Shown here: in pieces, positions 63,382 through 64,000 of the stretch
Numbering within the stretch: position 1 is the stretch's first letter
Layout of the letters: each line of letters starts with the position of its first letter
Assembly: GCF_019239235.1 (NCBI RefSeq)
Contig: NZ_JAAZTS010000003.1
Span: 1-64,000 of the forward strand
DNA length: 64,000 bases
Reading direction: 5' to 3'
DNA from: Caecibacteroides pullorum
GTDB lineage: Bacteria > Bacteroidota > Bacteroidia > Bacteroidales > Bacteroidaceae
Program-made: the position numbers and the translations under genes
Notes under the pieces: model-generated
Seen by the model: the letters and a program-made list of their open reading frames with translations, nothing else
Told to the model about the DNA's origin: nothing
Database searches by the model: none

Positions 63382-64000
63382 TTATCTTTGTGGCTGCAAA
63401 GCCTGCCGCATCTTTTCAATCAGTTCGGGAGTGCCGCTAACAGGCTTGCGGGTCAGCAGGAAGGCAAAGTTCTCGGCCAGTATTTCTTCGGGATTGATGA
63501 TGTAGTTGGTATTCCTTCCTACCTGTTCAAAGAAATTCTCTGCATCCTTTATTCCGTATATCACCGTTTTTCCGTCTTTCTGTTCTGCCTTACCGTCTTT
63601 CAGCGGCATCAGACCGATTGTCAGATAATTGAAGAAGCTGCCTCCTTCGTATGGCTTATTGGCATATATCAGCATCGCACAGGGACGTTCTTCACTCTTG
63701 ATGCGAAAACGGGCGTAACTGTCGAAGCGGTTGACATCGGGATTAGTAATCACCACATCGCGCAAATCGGCCGGTACTTCAAATTCTTCAGGTACGATGT
63801 TGAAGCCGATGAGCTTGTACATTTTCTCACGGAAATCCGGATTGTTGCGTGTCAGCACATGGAACAGTTCGTGTGCCAGCAGATAACTTGCTTGCTGGGG
63901 CTTCATGCGGGCTATTTGTTCTTCCACTACGATGTAGTCCATACGAGTATATCCGCCTGCACCGCCTTCTTCGGCCATGGTTGTTTTCAGAATTCTGATT
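63382..64000 (-). CDS. Zinc-metalloprotease-like protein, start outside the window
   Basis: The frame stays open to the window edge, so at least 206 residues are present and the N-terminus is missing. The motif LAHELFHVLTR (HExxH) with a downstream ILAENFAFLL (possible third ligand Glu) suggests a zinc peptidase fold. The methionine at 63978 (MAEEGGAGGYTR) is probably internal, because the glycine-rich text fits a beta hairpin rather than a start. The substrate and family are not recognised. It precedes rmuC by 44 bp on the same strand. Confidence 0.7.
   Translation of the reverse strand, partial: IRILKTTMAEEGGAGGYTRMDYIVVEEQIARMKPQQASYLLAHELFHVLTRNNPDFREKMYKLIGFNIVPEEFEVPADLRDVVITNPDVNRFDSYARFRIKSEERPCAMLIYANKPYEGGSFFNYLTIGLMPLKDGKAEQKDGKTVIYGIKDAENFFEQVGRNTNYIINPEEILAENFAFLLTRKPVSGTPELIEKMRQALQPQR

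Noticed and set aside
1-64000. tRNA, rRNA and CRISPR arrays
   Set aside because: No T-loop-like GGTTCGA context with cloverleaf potential, no rRNA text and no regularly spaced repeat-spacer array was seen.

Overview
The window looks like a chromosomal segment of a member of the Bacteroidales, most likely Bacteroidaceae (Bacteroides or Phocaeicola-like). The evidence is the gene content (a serC-serA-DUF1015 cluster, a TSCPD protein, an RmuC-Xpt-purine permease cluster, a Bacteroidetes-type BlaI/M56 pair), the lack of conspicuous Shine-Dalgarno sequences, and repeated -7 promoter boxes of the TAnnTTTG type. No rRNA, tRNA or CRISPR array was found.

Region A (1-11.3 kb) is a worn integrative or accessory element. 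It holds a terminal repeat array resembling an IS21-family end butted against a beheaded Fic-domain gene. It continues with a block of uncharacterised Bacteroides genes around a DprA-like protein. A 1.3 kb non-coding stretch follows, carrying six consecutive perfect 8-bp-stem hairpins. Next come an AAA/DUF4143 ATPase and a primase-helicase-PLD protein of the TOTE conflict-system type. The region ends with a tyrosine integrase broken by a frameshift just before its catalytic tyrosine.

Region B (11.6-25.5 kb) is chromosomal. It contains a DbpA-like DEAD-box helicase, the serine biosynthesis genes serC and serA (SerA with Lys where His is usual), DUF1015, a patatin-like phospholipase and a voltage-gated-type K+ channel. 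It ends with an RND efflux operon (adaptor, pump, outer-membrane factor) and a divergent AraC-type regulator. The outer-membrane factor is cut by an in-frame amber codon.

Region C (25.5-34.1 kb) is visibly more AT-rich than both flanks and is probably acquired DNA. An NtrC-type regulator and histidine kinase face a four-gene export operon (TolC, HlyD, FtsX/MacB permease, ATPase). A very good sigma-54 promoter lies directly in front of that operon, so the region reads as one self-contained, envelope-sensing export cassette.

Region D (34.1-64 kb) is mostly housekeeping: glycerate kinase, YigZ, nitroreductase, Nudix hydrolase, glycine decarboxylase, RsmG, LipB, PheT, YebC, MntH, LepA, NhaA, and purine salvage (Xpt plus permease) with RmuC. 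Unusual items within it are a solitary HpaII-like restriction-fold protein with no methyltransferase and an altered catalytic motif, a BlaI-controlled M56 peptidase fused to an ExbD/TolR-like domain, a 21-bp-period palindrome array, and a perfect 20-bp palindrome carrying -7 boxes for two divergent genes. The window ends inside a zinc-metalloprotease-like gene.
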